From assembly GCA_025996865.1 (NCBI GenBank), contig BNTV01000008.1, positions 12,487 to 76,486 of the forward strand: 64,000 nt of DNA, read 5' to 3'. The notes beneath the pieces are model-generated. The model saw only the letters and a list, made by a program, of their open reading frames with translations, was not told where the DNA came from and searched no databases. Shown piece after piece: positions 31,910 to 39,938 of the stretch. The translations under genes were made by a program, and so were the position numbers. This DNA is from Bacteroidia bacterium (GTDB taxonomy: Bacteria; Bacteroidota; Bacteroidia; Bacteroidales; Azobacteroidaceae). Each line of letters starts with the position of its first letter. Within the stretch, counting starts at the first letter, position 1.

Positions 31910-34900
31910 ATGAAATACCTGAATAAAATAATTTTCATAAACTCTGCCGATAAATCGTTGCCATACTCCGAAGTCAATCTTGACGGCAATGTGCATTTTA
32001 TTGGAACACAAGGAGTTGGTAAAAGTACTTTGTTACGTACAATTTTGTTTTTTTACAATGCAGACAAAACAAAACTTGGAATAAAGGCGGGGCAAAAATC
32101 GTATGACGAGTATTATTTTCCGTACCAAAACTCGTTTATTATTTACGAAGTGCAGACCGACAACAGCGCTTTTTGTGTGCTGACCTTCAAATCGCAAGGC
32201 AGAGTAGCATTTCGTTTTTTCGATTCTGCCTACAACAAAGAAAATTTTATTGACAGCGAGGGCAAAGCGTTTGAAACTTGGGACAAAATTCGCGACAGTT
32301 TTGGCAGAAATATCAGTTACACACGCATTATCAGCAGTTATGAGGAATTTCGCAACATACTTTACGGCAACAATAAAGAACTGCAAAAGGAATTTCGCAA
32401 ATATGCGCTCATTGAAAGCAAACAATATCAGAACATTCCCCGCACAATCAGCAATGTTTTTCTGAATACAAAATTAGATGCGGAATTTGTTAAAGAAACC
32501 ATTATCAAGTCGTTGAACGAAGACGAAATAAAGATTGATTTGACGACCTATTCTCAACATTTAAAAGACTTTGAAGTCCATTTGAACGATATAAAAAAAT
32601 GGACAGACAAAAACCGTAACGGCGAAAATTCACTTGAAAAACAGGCAGATAAAGTATCAGAACACTATTCTGCACTTAAATATTTGGAACAGGAAAAAGA
32701 AGATTTAGCAAAAAAAATCGGTTGGGCATTGAAAAATGTGAATGAGCAACAACCCAAATTTCAGGAGTTATTGCATTCCGAAACTTTGAAAAAAGGACAA
32801 AAACAGGGAAAATTAGACGAAATCGACAATGATTTTGATAAAAAGAAAGGAAATATTCAAAAAGAAATCGGCGAATTTTCGAGCAAAATAAAAGAAATTT
32901 CAACCAAAAGAAAAGAATATGATTTATTGAATATCAATCAAATAATTGAACGAGTTGCAAAGAAAAATAGTTTAGAACTTGAACAGAAAAATCTTGCAAA
33001 CGAAAAGCAAATTTTGACAACCGCATTTGCCGACATTGAAAATCGTTACAATGCTTTGCTTACTCAATTGGCAAACCAATTCAAAGAATTTGAGAATAAC
33101 AAACACACAGAAAAAAATACGGCTAATGCTAATTTTACAAATTTCCGAATTGAAATTACAAAACAATACGAAACAATTTTTGAAAACATAAGAACGCAAA
33201 ACAAAGCGGAACTTGAGACAGCACAATCGCTTGTAAAAGAGAAAGAAAATGCCATTACAAATCAAAAAATCAAGCGAGCCGAAACCAAAAATAAACGATT
33301 TTACGAAACTGAAATTGAAGGTTGCAATAAAGATATTTTTGAATTAAAAAGCAAAATTTCAAATGCAGAAAACACTATTGTTCAGGCGAAAAAAGAGCAA
33401 AAAAATCTTGAAACAGCGTGGCAACTCGAAGAAAAAGGCATAAAAGCAGACAATAACCGTGAAATAGAAAAGCAAACGGAAAAACAGACAAAACTCAAAT
33501 CGAAAGTCGCTGAAATAGAGAACAAAATTGAAAATTGCAAAGATTCGCTTTATGGTTGGCTTGGGCGAGAAATACCCGATTGGCAAAACACAATCGGACA
33601 AGTAATTGATGATAATGTATTATTTAACAAAAACTTAAATCCGCAAAAAGCTCAATCCGTCATTGCGGGCAACGACCCGCAATCTCCTCTGAATTTTTAC
33701 GGAATTAATATTGATTTACAAGAAATTGGCAAAGAGATAAAAACCATAGCCGATTACGAAAATGAAAAAGTCGAATGGCAAAATCAAATTACGGCAATCC
33801 AAAAATCAATTTCTGCTTTGAACGCTCAAATGGACAAAGATTTGGAAAATTTAAGAAGAAAATATCACACAAAAATCAAAGAGCAGAAAGACATAATTTC
33901 ACACAACGAATATCAGAAAACGATAAACACTCCCAAAGTTGAGGCAAAAAAAGTGGAGTTATCAGAACTCGAAAATAAAGCAAAATCGGAAAAGCAAAAA
34001 TCACTGCAAGATATTGAAAATGAAATCAATCGTTTGTCTGAGGGAAAAATAAAAGACGAAGAAAAAGTTGAAAAAATAAAACAAATTATTGAGAAACAAC
34101 TGAAAGACAAACAAAAAGAGAAAGAGGCAAAAATTAAAGCGGAACAGCAAAAATTGTTTGATGTTGAAACAGAAATAAATTCGTGCATTCGTGGCAAAAA
34201 AACAGAAATTGATAACCAAGTAGCCCAAATTAAACAACAGAAAAATCAAGAACTTGACACAAAAGGCGCTGATACAAAACGAATTTCAGAAATTGATTTA
34301 CGAATTTCGGAATTGGAAAGCGAACTTGCTTTTATCGAAACAAATCGAGATAAAGTGGCTGAATATAACAAAGATAAACGAGAACTTTTTGACCGTGAAG
34401 CAGAGTTCAAAAACCAAAAAACAGGCTTTGAAAGCCAATTAGAAACTGAAAAACAGAAATACGAACAGCAAAAATCAAAATTGATTGCCGAACTCGGAGA
34501 AATAAAAGCAAATATTCAATCTTTTGAGAATAAAATCAATGAGTATAACAATGATTTACAACAATTTGAGTCGTTTTCAAAAACCGAAATTTATACCTCG
34601 ATAGAACAATTTGTTTCCGATTTTTCAGAAGAGAACAAAAGCGATTTTTCGTGCGTAAAACTTATTACGGAAATCAACACAAACGACAACTCCAATACAA
34701 AGCGATACAACGATTTACAAGAAGCAATCAATAAATTTGCAGGCAATTTTTCTGAAAACAACCTTTTCAGTTTCAAAACCAAGTGCATTACACGCGAAGA
34801 ATATTTTGCCTTTGCCGACAATTTGAAAGAATTTATTGACGAAAATAAAATCGGCGAATACAAACGGCGTTTTGATGAACGATTTGCTGAAATAATTAAA

Positions 34901-35602
34901 ATAATAGGTAGAGAAACTCAGCAACTTATTGAAAAAGAGGGAGAAATAAGTCAAGTAATCAATGAAATAAACAACGATTTTGTTACACGAAATTTTGTCG
35001 GTGCAATCAAAAGCATGGAACTTAAAACCAACGAAAGCGCCAATGTAATTTATCGCTTACTTGTTGATATTAAGAAATATAATGACGAAAACACACACGA
35101 TTTAGGTGCGATTAATTTGTTTTCGACAGGAAACACAGCAACTGCAAACGAAAAAGCAATTGAATTTCTGAAGCAATTAATCAAAGCCATGTCCGAGACC
35201 AAAGAACGAGAAATTACACTTTCGGATTCTTTTGAATTACTGTTCAAAATTGTTGAAAACGACAATGATACAGGCTGGGTTGAAAAATTGTCGAATGTCG
35301 GTTCGGAAGGGACAGATACTTTGGTTAAAGCAATGATTAATATAATGTTACTCAATGTTTTCAAAGAACGTGCCGCACGCAAAAACAAAGGCGATTTCTC
35401 TTTGCATTGTATGATGGACGAAATCGGCAAACTGCACCCCAATAATGTAAAAGGCATTCTGAAGTTTGCCAACGACCGCAATATCTTGCTAATCAACAGC
35501 TCTCCAACTTCCTATAATGCAGCAGATTACAAATATACATACATTTTACGCAAAGATGTCAATAATAAAACAAGTATCAACAGAATAGTAACTAAAAAAT
35601 GA
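31910..35602 (+). CDS. jetC: Wadjet SMC-like ATPase JetC (MksB-like)
   Basis: A 1230-residue SMC/RecN-style protein. Walker A is GTQGVGKST (about 32-40). Two very long coiled-coil regions (about 235-530 and 620-900) flank a hinge-like segment near 560-600. The C-terminal head has a signature-like SNVGSEGTDT and Walker B as LHCMMDEIGKLH, followed by LLINSSPT. JetC is the motor that extrudes plasmid DNA before cleavage by JetD. Its start codon context matches ghosts at 23902 and 28127. It overlaps jetD by 4 bp. Translation now probably depends on transcripts from cassette B or read-through, because the original coupling to jetB is lost. Confidence 0.88.
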   Translation: MKYLNKIIFINSADKSLPYSEVNLDGNVHFIGTQGVGKSTLLRTILFFYNADKTKLGIKAGQKSYDEYYFPYQNSFIIYEVQTDNSAFCVLTFKSQGRVAFRFFDSAYNKENFIDSEGKAFETWDKIRDSFGRNISYTRIISSYEEFRNILYGNNKELQKEFRKYALIESKQYQNIPRTISNVFLNTKLDAEFVKETIIKSLNEDEIKIDLTTYSQHLKDFEVHLNDIKKWTDKNRNGENSLEKQADKVSEHYSALKYLEQEKEDLAKKIGWALKNVNEQQPKFQELLHSETLKKGQKQGKLDEIDNDFDKKKGNIQKEIGEFSSKIKEISTKRKEYDLLNINQIIERVAKKNSLELEQKNLANEKQILTTAFADIENRYNALLTQLANQFKEFENNKHTEKNTANANFTNFRIEITKQYETIFENIRTQNKAELETAQSLVKEKENAITNQKIKRAETKNKRFYETEIEGCNKDIFELKSKISNAENTIVQAKKEQKNLETAWQLEEKGIKADNNREIEKQTEKQTKLKSKVAEIENKIENCKDSLYGWLGREIPDWQNTIGQVIDDNVLFNKNLNPQKAQSVIAGNDPQSPLNFYGINIDLQEIGKEIKTIADYENEKVEWQNQITAIQKSISALNAQMDKDLENLRRKYHTKIKEQKDIISHNEYQKTINTPKVEAKKVELSELENKAKSEKQKSLQDIENEINRLSEGKIKDEEKVEKIKQIIEKQLKDKQKEKEAKIKAEQQKLFDVETEINSCIRGKKTEIDNQVAQIKQQKNQELDTKGADTKRISEIDLRISELESELAFIETNRDKVAEYNKDKRELFDREAEFKNQKTGFESQLETEKQKYEQQKSKLIAELGEIKANIQSFENKINEYNNDLQQFESFSKTEIYTSIEQFVSDFSEENKSDFSCVKLITEINTNDNSNTKRYNDLQEAINKFAGNFSENNLFSFKTKCITREEYFAFADNLKEFIDENKIGEYKRRFDERFAEIIKIIGRETQQLIEKEGEISQVINEINNDFVTRNFVGAIKSMELKTNESANVIYRLLVDIKKYNDENTHDLGAINLFSTGNTATANEKAIEFLKQLIKAMSETKEREITLSDSFELLFKIVENDNDTGWVEKLSNVGSEGTDTLVKAMINIMLLNVFKERAARKNKGDFSLHCMMDEIGKLHPNNVKGILKFANDRNILLINSSPTSYNAADYKYTYILRKDVNNKTSINRIVTKK

Positions 35603-36465
35603 CAAAAATTCCGTTACATATTGCAGAGAAATTATTATTGCTCCAGCAAGGTGCAACAATCGCGGCGAGTTCAGCAAAACACGTTATAATTGAAGAACTT
35701 GTTGCGGAAAACATAGTGCAAAAAAATGGCAGAGTTCAGAAAAAATTATCGCTTGCAAATACAAATTCATTAACTACCTATTTGCAAAATAAATTCGGTA
35801 TCACTGATTTACAGCACTATATTGAGATTCTAAAACAAGAAGATCTCACAAGAAGTGATTTCACAGAAGTTTCAAGCAATTCAAAACTTAAACACATTCG
35901 TACTTTTAAAGGTTTTTTGATAAATTGTTATGAACCAATTCAAGCAAAAATCAATGGAAGTGAAACAGTAATCAACCCAACAGCAGGAACTTTTCAATTT
36001 ATTTACGATTTTGAGAATTTTGTTATTCCACAAAACATTACGATTGTTGGTATTGAAAATCCCGAAAATTTTCGACACATTGAAAAGCAAAAATATTTAT
36101 TTGAGAATATACAACCTTTATTTGTAAGTCGTTATCCTCAAAATCAAAGCAAAGATTTACTCAAATGGTTACAAATAATTCCTAACAAATACCTGCATTT
36201 TGGCGATTTTGATTTTGCAGGTATTGGAATTTATTTGAATGAATATAAAAAATACCTTGGCAATAAGGCAAGTTTTTTTATACCTGAAAATATTGAACAA
36301 CTGATTGAAAACTACGGAAATAAAGAATTATATGACATTCAAAAAATCAATTTTGACAAACAAACGATTATCGAAGACAATCTTTTAAAATTGATTTTGT
36401 TAATTCACAAATACAAGAAAGGATTGGAACAGGAAATATTTATAAAACAACTAAATCATAAATAA
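35599..36465 (+). CDS. jetD: Wadjet nuclease JetD (Toprim domain)
   Basis: A 288-residue protein starting in ATGA overlap with jetC. The C-terminal ~140 residues form a Toprim fold: E153 in VGIENPENF and D203-x-D205 in LHFGDFDFAGIGIY are the expected catalytic acids. The N-terminal part contains helical, DNA-binding-like segments, including an HTH-like start. JetD is the topoisomerase-VI-like nuclease that cuts DNA captured by the Jet condensin. It is shorter than the ~390 residues I recall for type I JetD, so this locus is probably another Wadjet type. It ends the defence block; the NuoG-like redox gene starts 50 bp downstream. Confidence 0.82.
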   Translation: MTKIPLHIAEKLLLLQQGATIAASSAKHVIIEELVAENIVQKNGRVQKKLSLANTNSLTTYLQNKFGITDLQHYIEILKQEDLTRSDFTEVSSNSKLKHIRTFKGFLINCYEPIQAKINGSETVINPTAGTFQFIYDFENFVIPQNITIVGIENPENFRHIEKQKYLFENIQPLFVSRYPQNQSKDLLKWLQIIPNKYLHFGDFDFAGIGIYLNEYKKYLGNKASFFIPENIEQLIENYGNKELYDIQKINFDKQTIIEDNLLKLILLIHKYKKGLEQEIFIKQLNHK

Positions 36466-36515
36466 TTATGCCCACACACGCAGACACAAAGGCGAGCAGG
36501 TAACAAAAAAAGAAT

Positions 36516-37487
36516 ATGAATATGAAAATAAAAATAAACAACAAAGAAGTAGAAACCCTCCCCGGCGAAACCCTGATTGAAGTCGCCCGACGAGAAGGAT
36601 TTTCCATTCCGTCGCTGTGTTACGCCAAGGAAGCGAAGCACAAATCTTCCTGTATGGTTTGCGCCGTCAAGAATTGTGCAACCGGCCAACTCATGCCGGC
36701 CTGTTCGACCTTGCCTACGGAAGGGATGCAGATTGACAGCGAAAGTCCCGAAGTGAAACTCACTCGCACTCTCTCGCTCGAACTGCTGCTGAGCGACCAC
36801 CACGCCGACTGCGAAGCGCCGTGTTCGATGGTTTGTCCGAAAGGATTGGATGTTGAGTTGATGTTAAAACAGTATGATGCAGAATGTTACAGCGAAGCAA
36901 AAGCCCTGTTGGCAAGCGTATTTGCGCTTCCCGAAACAGGCTGTGACGATTGCAAAGCGCCTTGCGAAAAAGCTTGTCGCCGGGGTACGCTCGACCAATC
37001 CGTATCCATTCGCGCCATCATAAAGGAAATCGCCACTGCGGAAACTTTAGCAAATTCGGAAAAACCCGAAACCCGAAACCCGAAACCCGAAACCCAATTC
37101 CAATCCAAACTGGGACGTTTCACGCTCGCGGAAAAAGAGCAACTGAAAGCAACAACTGCAAGCCGTTCGCGTTGTCTGCATTGTGCCTGCTCCGGTCAGC
37201 ACGATTGCAAACTGCGCCTTTATGCTTCGGAATACGGCATCAAGCGTTCGCGATATACTGCTTCGTCGAATTTACCGCTCGAAAAGATACAGATAAACGA
37301 CAATCTCTACTTTGAACCCGCCAAATGTATCCGGTGCGGTTTGTGCGTGTATAACAGCGACAACGGCTTTACGTTCAAAAATCGCGGATTTGTGATGCAA
37401 GTAGTATTGCCGGAAGAAAATAAAAACAACGTAAAAGCGGAATTGGCGGAATTATGTCCGACAGGAGCAATATATCAAAAAGTTTAA
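36516..37487 (+). CDS. NuoG/HndD-N-terminus-like iron-sulfur protein
   Basis: A 323-residue protein. Residues 1-75 form a plant-type [2Fe-2S] domain (C35, C46, C49, C63). Cysteine sets follow in HADCEAPCSMVCPKG, CDDCKAPCEKACRRG, CLHCACSGQHDCKL and CIRCGLCVYNS, giving several 4Fe-4S sites. It resembles the N-terminal part of NuoG or of the hydrogenase subunit HndD but lacks the molybdopterin or H-cluster domain. Such a subunit normally sits next to NuoEF, whose fused gene ends at 22020; the Wadjet block now separates them. An in-frame heptamer array adds KPETRNPKPETQF near residue 185. The stop codon belongs to the next array. Confidence 0.82.
   Translation: MNMKIKINNKEVETLPGETLIEVARREGFSIPSLCYAKEAKHKSSCMVCAVKNCATGQLMPACSTLPTEGMQIDSESPEVKLTRTLSLELLLSDHHADCEAPCSMVCPKGLDVELMLKQYDAECYSEAKALLASVFALPETGCDDCKAPCEKACRRGTLDQSVSIRAIIKEIATAETLANSEKPETRNPKPETQFQSKLGRFTLAEKEQLKATTASRSRCLHCACSGQHDCKLRLYASEYGIKRSRYTASSNLPLEKIQINDNLYFEPAKCIRCGLCVYNSDNGFTFKNRGFVMQVVLPEENKNNVKAELAELCPTGAIYQKV
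37064..37095 (+). repeat. Right-hand heptamer array in frame inside the NuoG-like gene
   Basis: Four units of CCCGAAA encode KPETRNPKPETQ. No left-hand partner is present. The insertion lies in a linker between two cysteine motifs. Confidence 0.9.
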
Positions 37488-37540
37488 GTTTTATGTTTCA
37501 AGTTTCAAGTTTCAGGTTTCAGGTTTTAAGTTTTAAGTTG
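37482..37540 (+). repeat. Heptamer array spanning a stop codon, a start codon and a signal peptide
   Basis: Left-hand units (GTTTAAG, GTTTCAA, GTTTCAG, GTTTTAA) run from the stop of the NuoG-like gene through the ATG at 37493 and encode the n-region of the lipoprotein signal peptide that follows. Confidence 0.9.
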
Positions 37541-38665
37541 TTATTGCTTTGCTCTTTTATCTTTGTGGGGTGTAGCAACAGTCTGCAATCTTCCAAAGAA
37601 AGCGCTGAGCAAAGTTGGCCTTTGTTTCGTGGCGATGCTCAGTTTAGCGGATACACCGACATCAAACTCAATAAAAATCCGGTTTTGTTGTGGACATATA
37701 AAACGGATGCAAGAGTGGCCGGCTCGCCGGTAGTATATAATCAAACTGCTTATTGGTGCGATAAACGCGGACAAATTTACGGCGTGGACATCAACGGCAA
37801 CCGGTGTTTCAATTACGATTTCCAGACAGCCGTGGAAGCTACGCCGATGATTGACGATTCCATCCTCTACATCGGGCGCATCGACGGATTTATGAGCGCC
37901 GTTTCCTTGGTCAGTCAGGATACCGTTTGGAATTTTGAGACTTTCGGACAAATATCCGCATCGCCCAATATCGGAACGTTCAAAGATAAACAGGCTGTAA
38001 TCTTCGGAAGTTACGACAATTACCTTTATTGCTTAGATAAAAAAACAGGCGAAGAAATCAACCGTTTTGAATCGGGATATTACATCAACGGAGCGGTGGC
38101 GCTTTGGAAAGACTGCTTTATTTCGGGCGGTTGCGATGCCTGGTTGCGAATCATCAACGGCGCCACAGGCATTTCGTCCGATTCCATGCAATTGGATACC
38201 TATATTCCGGCATCACCCGCTATCAACGGCGATTATTGTTACATTGCCGACCATTCGGGGAACGTTTACGAACTCATCATTCAAGAAGGGAAAATCAGTC
38301 AATCGAAAAAAATCGTGGAAGCAACGGACGATAGCGGAACCTTTGTTTCGGTTCCCGCGCTATCTTCTAAAACGCTTTATATCCTTTCGGACGACCGGAA
38401 TTTGTATGCTATCAATCGCAAAGATGGTAGTGTCCGGTGGAAATATTTGCAAAAAGGCAATTCCGGCGAAAGTTCTCCGGTGGTATGTAACGACAAAGTT
38501 ATTTCCTGTTCCAAAAACGGATTTGTTTCCCTGTTGGATGCGTCCAACGGCGAATTGTTGTGGGAGTATGATACCGGCGAACAAATCACGGCCAGTCCGG
38601 CAGTCATCAAAGGCTATTTTTATATATTGACGGCAAAAGGGACATTATTTTGTTTCAAAGTTTAA
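37493..38665 (+). CDS. Lipoprotein with PQQ-like propeller (propeller 5)
   Basis: A 390-residue protein. The frame is open upstream to 37454, but the ATG at 37493 is preferred because the earlier start lies inside the preceding gene. The signal peptide runs to the lipobox IFVGC; its first ~17 residues (MFQVSSFRFQVLSF...) are translated heptamer DNA, and only the hydrophobic core LLLLCSFIFVG looks native. The body has propeller blades such as VDINGNRCFNYD, LDKKTGEEINRFE, INRKDGSVRWKY and LDASNGELLWEYD. It is probably anchored to the periplasmic side of a membrane, close to the BamB type. The stop TAA again comes from a repeat unit. Confidence 0.83.
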   Translation: MFQVSSFRFQVLSFKLLLLCSFIFVGCSNSLQSSKESAEQSWPLFRGDAQFSGYTDIKLNKNPVLLWTYKTDARVAGSPVVYNQTAYWCDKRGQIYGVDINGNRCFNYDFQTAVEATPMIDDSILYIGRIDGFMSAVSLVSQDTVWNFETFGQISASPNIGTFKDKQAVIFGSYDNYLYCLDKKTGEEINRFESGYYINGAVALWKDCFISGGCDAWLRIINGATGISSDSMQLDTYIPASPAINGDYCYIADHSGNVYELIIQEGKISQSKKIVEATDDSGTFVSVPALSSKTLYILSDDRNLYAINRKDGSVRWKYLQKGNSGESSPVVCNDKVISCSKNGFVSLLDASNGELLWEYDTGEQITASPAVIKGYFYILTAKGTLFCFKV

Positions 38666-38683
38666 GATTTAAGATTTAAGATT

Positions 38684-39073
38684 ATGGCAACAATAAATTG
38701 TTTTGAAGATTTAGAAATCTGGAAAATGGCTCGTGAATTTTGTAACGATGTGTTTAGAATTACAAACTACGAGAATTTTTCAAGAGATTTTCGTATGAAA
38801 GATCAAATAAAAGCCTCGTCAGGTTCAATTATGGATAATATTGCGGAGGGGTTTGAACGAAATGGAAATAAGGAGTTTGTACAATTTCTTTATTTTTCAA
38901 AAGGCTCATGTGGAGAATCGAGGTCTCAATTATATCGAGCCTTAGATTTCAAATACATTACAGAAGATGAGTTTATTGTGTTGAAAAATAAAACATTACA
39001 AATATCCCAAGCAATTGGTGGTTTTATTAAATATCTTAACAACTCAGAAATAAAAGGTACAAAATATAAATAG
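38684..39073 (+). CDS. Four-helix-bundle protein (S23/23S rRNA intervening-sequence type)
   Basis: A 129-residue protein matching the four-helix-bundle family first seen in 23S rRNA intervening sequences: FEDLEIWKMAREFCNDV, FRMKDQIKASSGSIMDNIAEGFER, EFVQFLYFSKGSCGESRSQLYRAL and a last amphipathic helix. These genes travel widely between genomes and have no agreed function. It is flanked on both sides by a different heptamer variant (GATTTAA type) from the rest of the cluster. This suggests that gene and repeats arrived together as a unit. Confidence 0.9.
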   Translation: MATINCFEDLEIWKMAREFCNDVFRITNYENFSRDFRMKDQIKASSGSIMDNIAEGFERNGNKEFVQFLYFSKGSCGESRSQLYRALDFKYITEDEFIVLKNKTLQISQAIGGFIKYLNNSEIKGTKYK

Positions 39074-39150
39074 GGTTTAAGATTTAATATTTAAGATTTA
39101 ATATTGGGCAACTCGAAATCTTAAATCTTAAACCCGAAATTTTCAAACTC
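39064..39150. repeat. GATTTAA-type heptamer hairpin after the four-helix-bundle gene
   Basis: Left-hand units such as GTTTAAG and ATTTAAG, the spacer GGGCAACTCG, then right-hand units of the AAATCTTA type and CCCGAAAT. The matching short array at 38655-38683 precedes the gene and uses GATTTAA three times. Confidence 0.88.
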
Positions 39151-39152
39151 TT

Positions 39153-39818
39153 ATGATTCGATTATCAGGTATTACGAAAACGTTTCCCGATGGGGAAAAC
39201 AAGCAGAACACCGTTTTGCGTGGTGTGGAAATGGTGGTTTCCAAAGGCGATTTTGTTGCCATTGAAGGTGCTTCCGGTTCCGGAAAGACCACTTTACTTT
39301 CCATTTTGGGCACACTTGTGCCACCCGATGCAGGGAGTTATCTGTTGGACGGAAAAGAAATGCTGATTGCCGGCGTTGACCATTCGCTTGTCCGCAACCA
39401 AAATATCGGCTTTGTGTTTCAAGACCATCGCCTGATGCCGCAACTCTGCGCGTTGGACAATATCTTGTTGCCGACTTTGGCATACAGTTCCAAAGCAAGT
39501 GTTTCGCAAACGGAATATGCCCGTCAATTGATGGATATGACCGGAATTGCCTCGCTTGCTTACCAATATCCGGCAACACTTTCCGGTGGAGAAGCCAGCC
39601 GTACAGCCTTGTGCCGCGCGCTCATTATGAAACCTTTATTGCTTCTGGCAGACGAGCCTACCGGACAATTGGATGCGGAAAATGCCAAAAATATTGCTTC
39701 TTTATTGACAAAAATCAATCAAGAACTCGGTACGACAATCGTTATGGTTACACATTCAAAAGAAACGGCAAGAGTTGCGAAAAGGATATTAACGTTAAAA
39801 AATGGTTTAATAGTTTAA
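39153..39818 (+). CDS. LolD/MacB-type ABC transporter ATPase
   Basis: A 221-residue ABC ATPase with Walker A GASGSGKTT (39-47), Q-loop Q90 in FVFQDHRLMP, signature LSGGE (143-147), Walker B LLLLADEPTGQLD and the H-loop in MVTHSKE. The ADEPTGQLD variant and length are typical of LolD/MacB/FtsE transporters that work with FtsX-fold permeases. The large FtsX-fold gene that follows is its partner. Such pairs move lipoproteins, peptides or assemble outer-membrane parts. Next to several exported propellers, one a lipoprotein, a role in their maturation or release is plausible but unproven. Confidence 0.93.
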   Translation: MIRLSGITKTFPDGENKQNTVLRGVEMVVSKGDFVAIEGASGSGKTTLLSILGTLVPPDAGSYLLDGKEMLIAGVDHSLVRNQNIGFVFQDHRLMPQLCALDNILLPTLAYSSKASVSQTEYARQLMDMTGIASLAYQYPATLSGGEASRTALCRALIMKPLLLLADEPTGQLDAENAKNIASLLTKINQELGTTIVMVTHSKETARVAKRILTLKNGLIV

Positions 39819-39935
39819 GGTTTCAAGTTTCAAGTTTAAGGTTTAAGGTTAGGACGAGCAAAAACCCGAAACTCGAAACCTGAAACCCGAAACGTAAAAC
39901 CCGAAACATAAAACGTAAAACGTAAAACGTAAAAA
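39815..39935. repeat. Heptamer hairpin array between ABC ATPase and permease
   Basis: Left-hand units from the stop codon on (GTTTAAG, GTTTCAA), the spacer GGTTAGGACGAGC, then about eleven right-hand units (CCGAAAC, TCGAAAC, ATAAAAC, GTAAAAC) up to 39935. Confidence 0.93.
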
Positions 39936-39938
39936 ACA

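Noticed and set aside
37454..37492. Earlier start for propeller 5
   Set aside because: It would overlap the NuoG-like gene and place a hydrophilic segment before the lipobox signal peptide; the ATG at 37493 gives a proper leader.
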